A stretch of DNA of 64,000 nucleotides from Symbiodinium natans (Eukaryota > Sar > Dinophyceae > Suessiales > Symbiodiniaceae). Numbering within the stretch: position 1 is the first letter of the stretch; each line of letters opens with the position of its first letter. The stretch lies in assembly GCA_905221605.1 (NCBI GenBank), contig CAJNDS010002256.1, forward strand, positions 74,571 through 138,570. Reading direction: 5' to 3'. The translations under genes and the position numbers were made by a program. This document shows, one piece after another, positions 62,412 to 64,000 of this stretch. Below the pieces are notes generated by a model, which saw only the letters and a program-made list of their open reading frames with translations, was not told the origin of the DNA and searched no databases.

Positions 62412-64000
62412 GCCAGCTTGTGTTTCAGGGTGCAAGAGCTTGTACTTGCACATGCGGCTTGAAGTTGGCTCAGTCGTGAAGCTAGTTTCGCAGCATGGGT
62501 GCCAACCACGTCTTTGAACTCTTGGTACTTAAGTATCTCCAGTTGAAAAAGAGACCGCCGATTCTGTTTGCGGCTCCATGCTCGGAGAGACGATCTCGGC
62601 TTGGATGTATGGTCCAGGCCTGCGTGGGTCACCAGAGGAGAAAAAGCTTTTGCCTTGCGGCATACGGCATGCCCATGCATGCCCTGCAGATGGTTTTCAG
62701 CAGCACCAAACGGCAGACCCATCTGAGCTCTGCTGTTACGTGGACTTCCACGGGCTCAGGCAAGCAAAGAGGGACCAATGGAGACTGTGATCTTGGAGAA
62801 GACCATCATTAAGCGGACTGCTCAGCCAGTGCTCGGGATCGGCCGATACTCCCATGACTCCCATGGTGCCTATGGCATGGCCTATGGCCGCCCATGTGCA
62901 GCATGTCCTGCTTATTGTCGCTTGATGTCACGTGGTGAGGTTGGGATCTCTTTTGGCTCTCGGCTTTGGTGAGGCATTCTCCTCTGGAGAAAAGAGACTT
63001 GTGCTTGGCCATCCGTGAGTCCCTGCCAGGCTGGTGCGAACATCATCTCTCACAACATGAAGGGCATGGGCCTCACAAGGGGTGGGACTAGCTGGAGTTC
63101 CGGAGGGGGCTTTGGCGTGTTGGTGTTTGGCTGCCTGCAGTCCTCACAGCAGCCTCTGTTGCGAGGCTCCGACAGTGCTGGAGTGAATGCCGTAGTGCCT
63201 GGCCTCCGCGTGGATGCCGCCACTGGGACTGCTTACGCGGTTTTGCTGCTCCGCATGCCGGAGGCGGCCTTGACAACCTCTGAGGTCATTGGCATGTGCC
63301 GAGTGCTTGACTTCAGCACGGCCACGGAGGCGAGGACATGTCACAACGTGTCGATTTACAGGGAAATCTCATATTTGGATTGTGAGCCTCTGGTATATCT
63401 TCATGTCCTGCATGTTTGCCCAAGGTTATTGGGGGAGGGGGCACGTGCTTTCTTTGAGTACGGCGAACAGATATCGAAAGAAGAAAAACAAACGTTGCCT
63501 TGTCAGCCGCGTCCCTTCTGCAGGCCTTCTTTGCGGGCATCGCATGTATACTGCAGGATTATAAGGTGATACACGGACTATTGCAATCATGATACCCTCG
63601 AAGCCACCAGTGTCAGCATCACACGTTGGAATTAGTGTTGTTGTCTTTGCACATCTTAGTTTGTTCATGTTTGCTAGCTACGGGTGGTTCTGCAGGAAGA
63701 GTTAGAAAGATAGTCGCAAAACTGCTGCAGTAGACCTAAGCTGACATGATGCGTGCCATGTCGTAGCACACTTTCATGTTGCCTTGCCTTTGGGGGGGCA
63801 TGTTGTTCTGTCTGTAAGAAGGCTGCCTTGGAAGATTTTAAAATCAGACTGTTCAATGGACGAAGTAGAGTTGGTGCCCTGAATTCATGTCTTTCACCCC
63901 GTGACCACTTTCTCTTTCATTCATGTCCAATAGCCATGTGTTGGCATTCTTCGTATGTTTCCACCACGCCGTGCATGTCTTAGGACTTGAGCAATATGCC
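62412..64000. other. Weak coding patches only
   Basis: Plus-strand patches at 62640-62790 (DGFQQHQTADPSELCCYVDF) and 63486-63567 (a hydrophobic NVALSAASLLQAFFAGIACI in one frame) could be exons of another gene, the latter perhaps membrane-spanning. No family is recognised. Confidence 0.3.

Overview
The window looks like nuclear DNA of a dinoflagellate. This rests on content rather than a marker gene: genes in many short exons, dense and varied retroelements, a degenerate match to the 3' part of the dinoflagellate spliced-leader at 38668-38684, and long dinucleotide and trinucleotide runs. The species cannot be named from the sequence. Splice sites and exon limits were read by eye and are approximate.

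Layout. 241-8697: a C-rich satellite (CCTTTAAGCCCC-type units) split by an ~8 kb non-coding LTR retrotransposon derivative lying on the minus strand (LTRs 99% identical, primer-binding site resembling the 3' end of initiator-Met tRNA). 8698-9640: tandem repeats and GC-rich palindromes. 9895-11290 (minus): an ISXO2/IS1595 (Merlin-type) DDE transposase-like gene with two short introns. 13155-16822: a decayed Ty1/copia element whose integrase N-terminal block is inverted in place. 17230-18002: a gag-like fragment. 18027-38121: a tyrosine-recombinase (DIRS-order, Ngaro-like) retrotransposon with complete A1-B1-A2-B2 split direct repeats. It codes for a coiled-coil protein, a tyrosine recombinase, a zinc-knuckle gag, and a polyprotein with a 2OG-Fe(II) oxygenase-like domain, a C5-cytosine-methyltransferase-like domain, reverse transcriptase and RNase H. 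Nested inside its recombinase gene, bounded by a 16-bp target-site duplication, is a 10.4 kb LINE (19080-29509).

The nested LINE is the most unusual object. Besides an SR-rich ORF1 and a very long endonuclease-reverse transcriptase-zinc finger ORF, it ends in a ubiquitin-specific protease (deubiquitinase) domain with visible Cys box and His box. It also holds a separate, differently framed 327-aa ORF joined to the protease by an overlapping stop-start (TGATG).

38122-42650: microsatellites, a 209-bp tandem duplication, extreme GC repeats and a 5'-truncated minus-strand LINE with an A-rich tail. 42650-54590: mostly without recognisable genes, apart from a LINE fragment near 53.6 kb. 54590-62411: host genes, namely exons of an IBR/RING-like zinc protein, an uninterrupted HAD-type phosphatase-like gene (55925-56869), and a many-exon gene with ankyrin repeats followed by a CS (p23-like) domain. 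One of its introns carries facing 10-bp repeat arrays. The last 1.6 kb has only weak coding patches.
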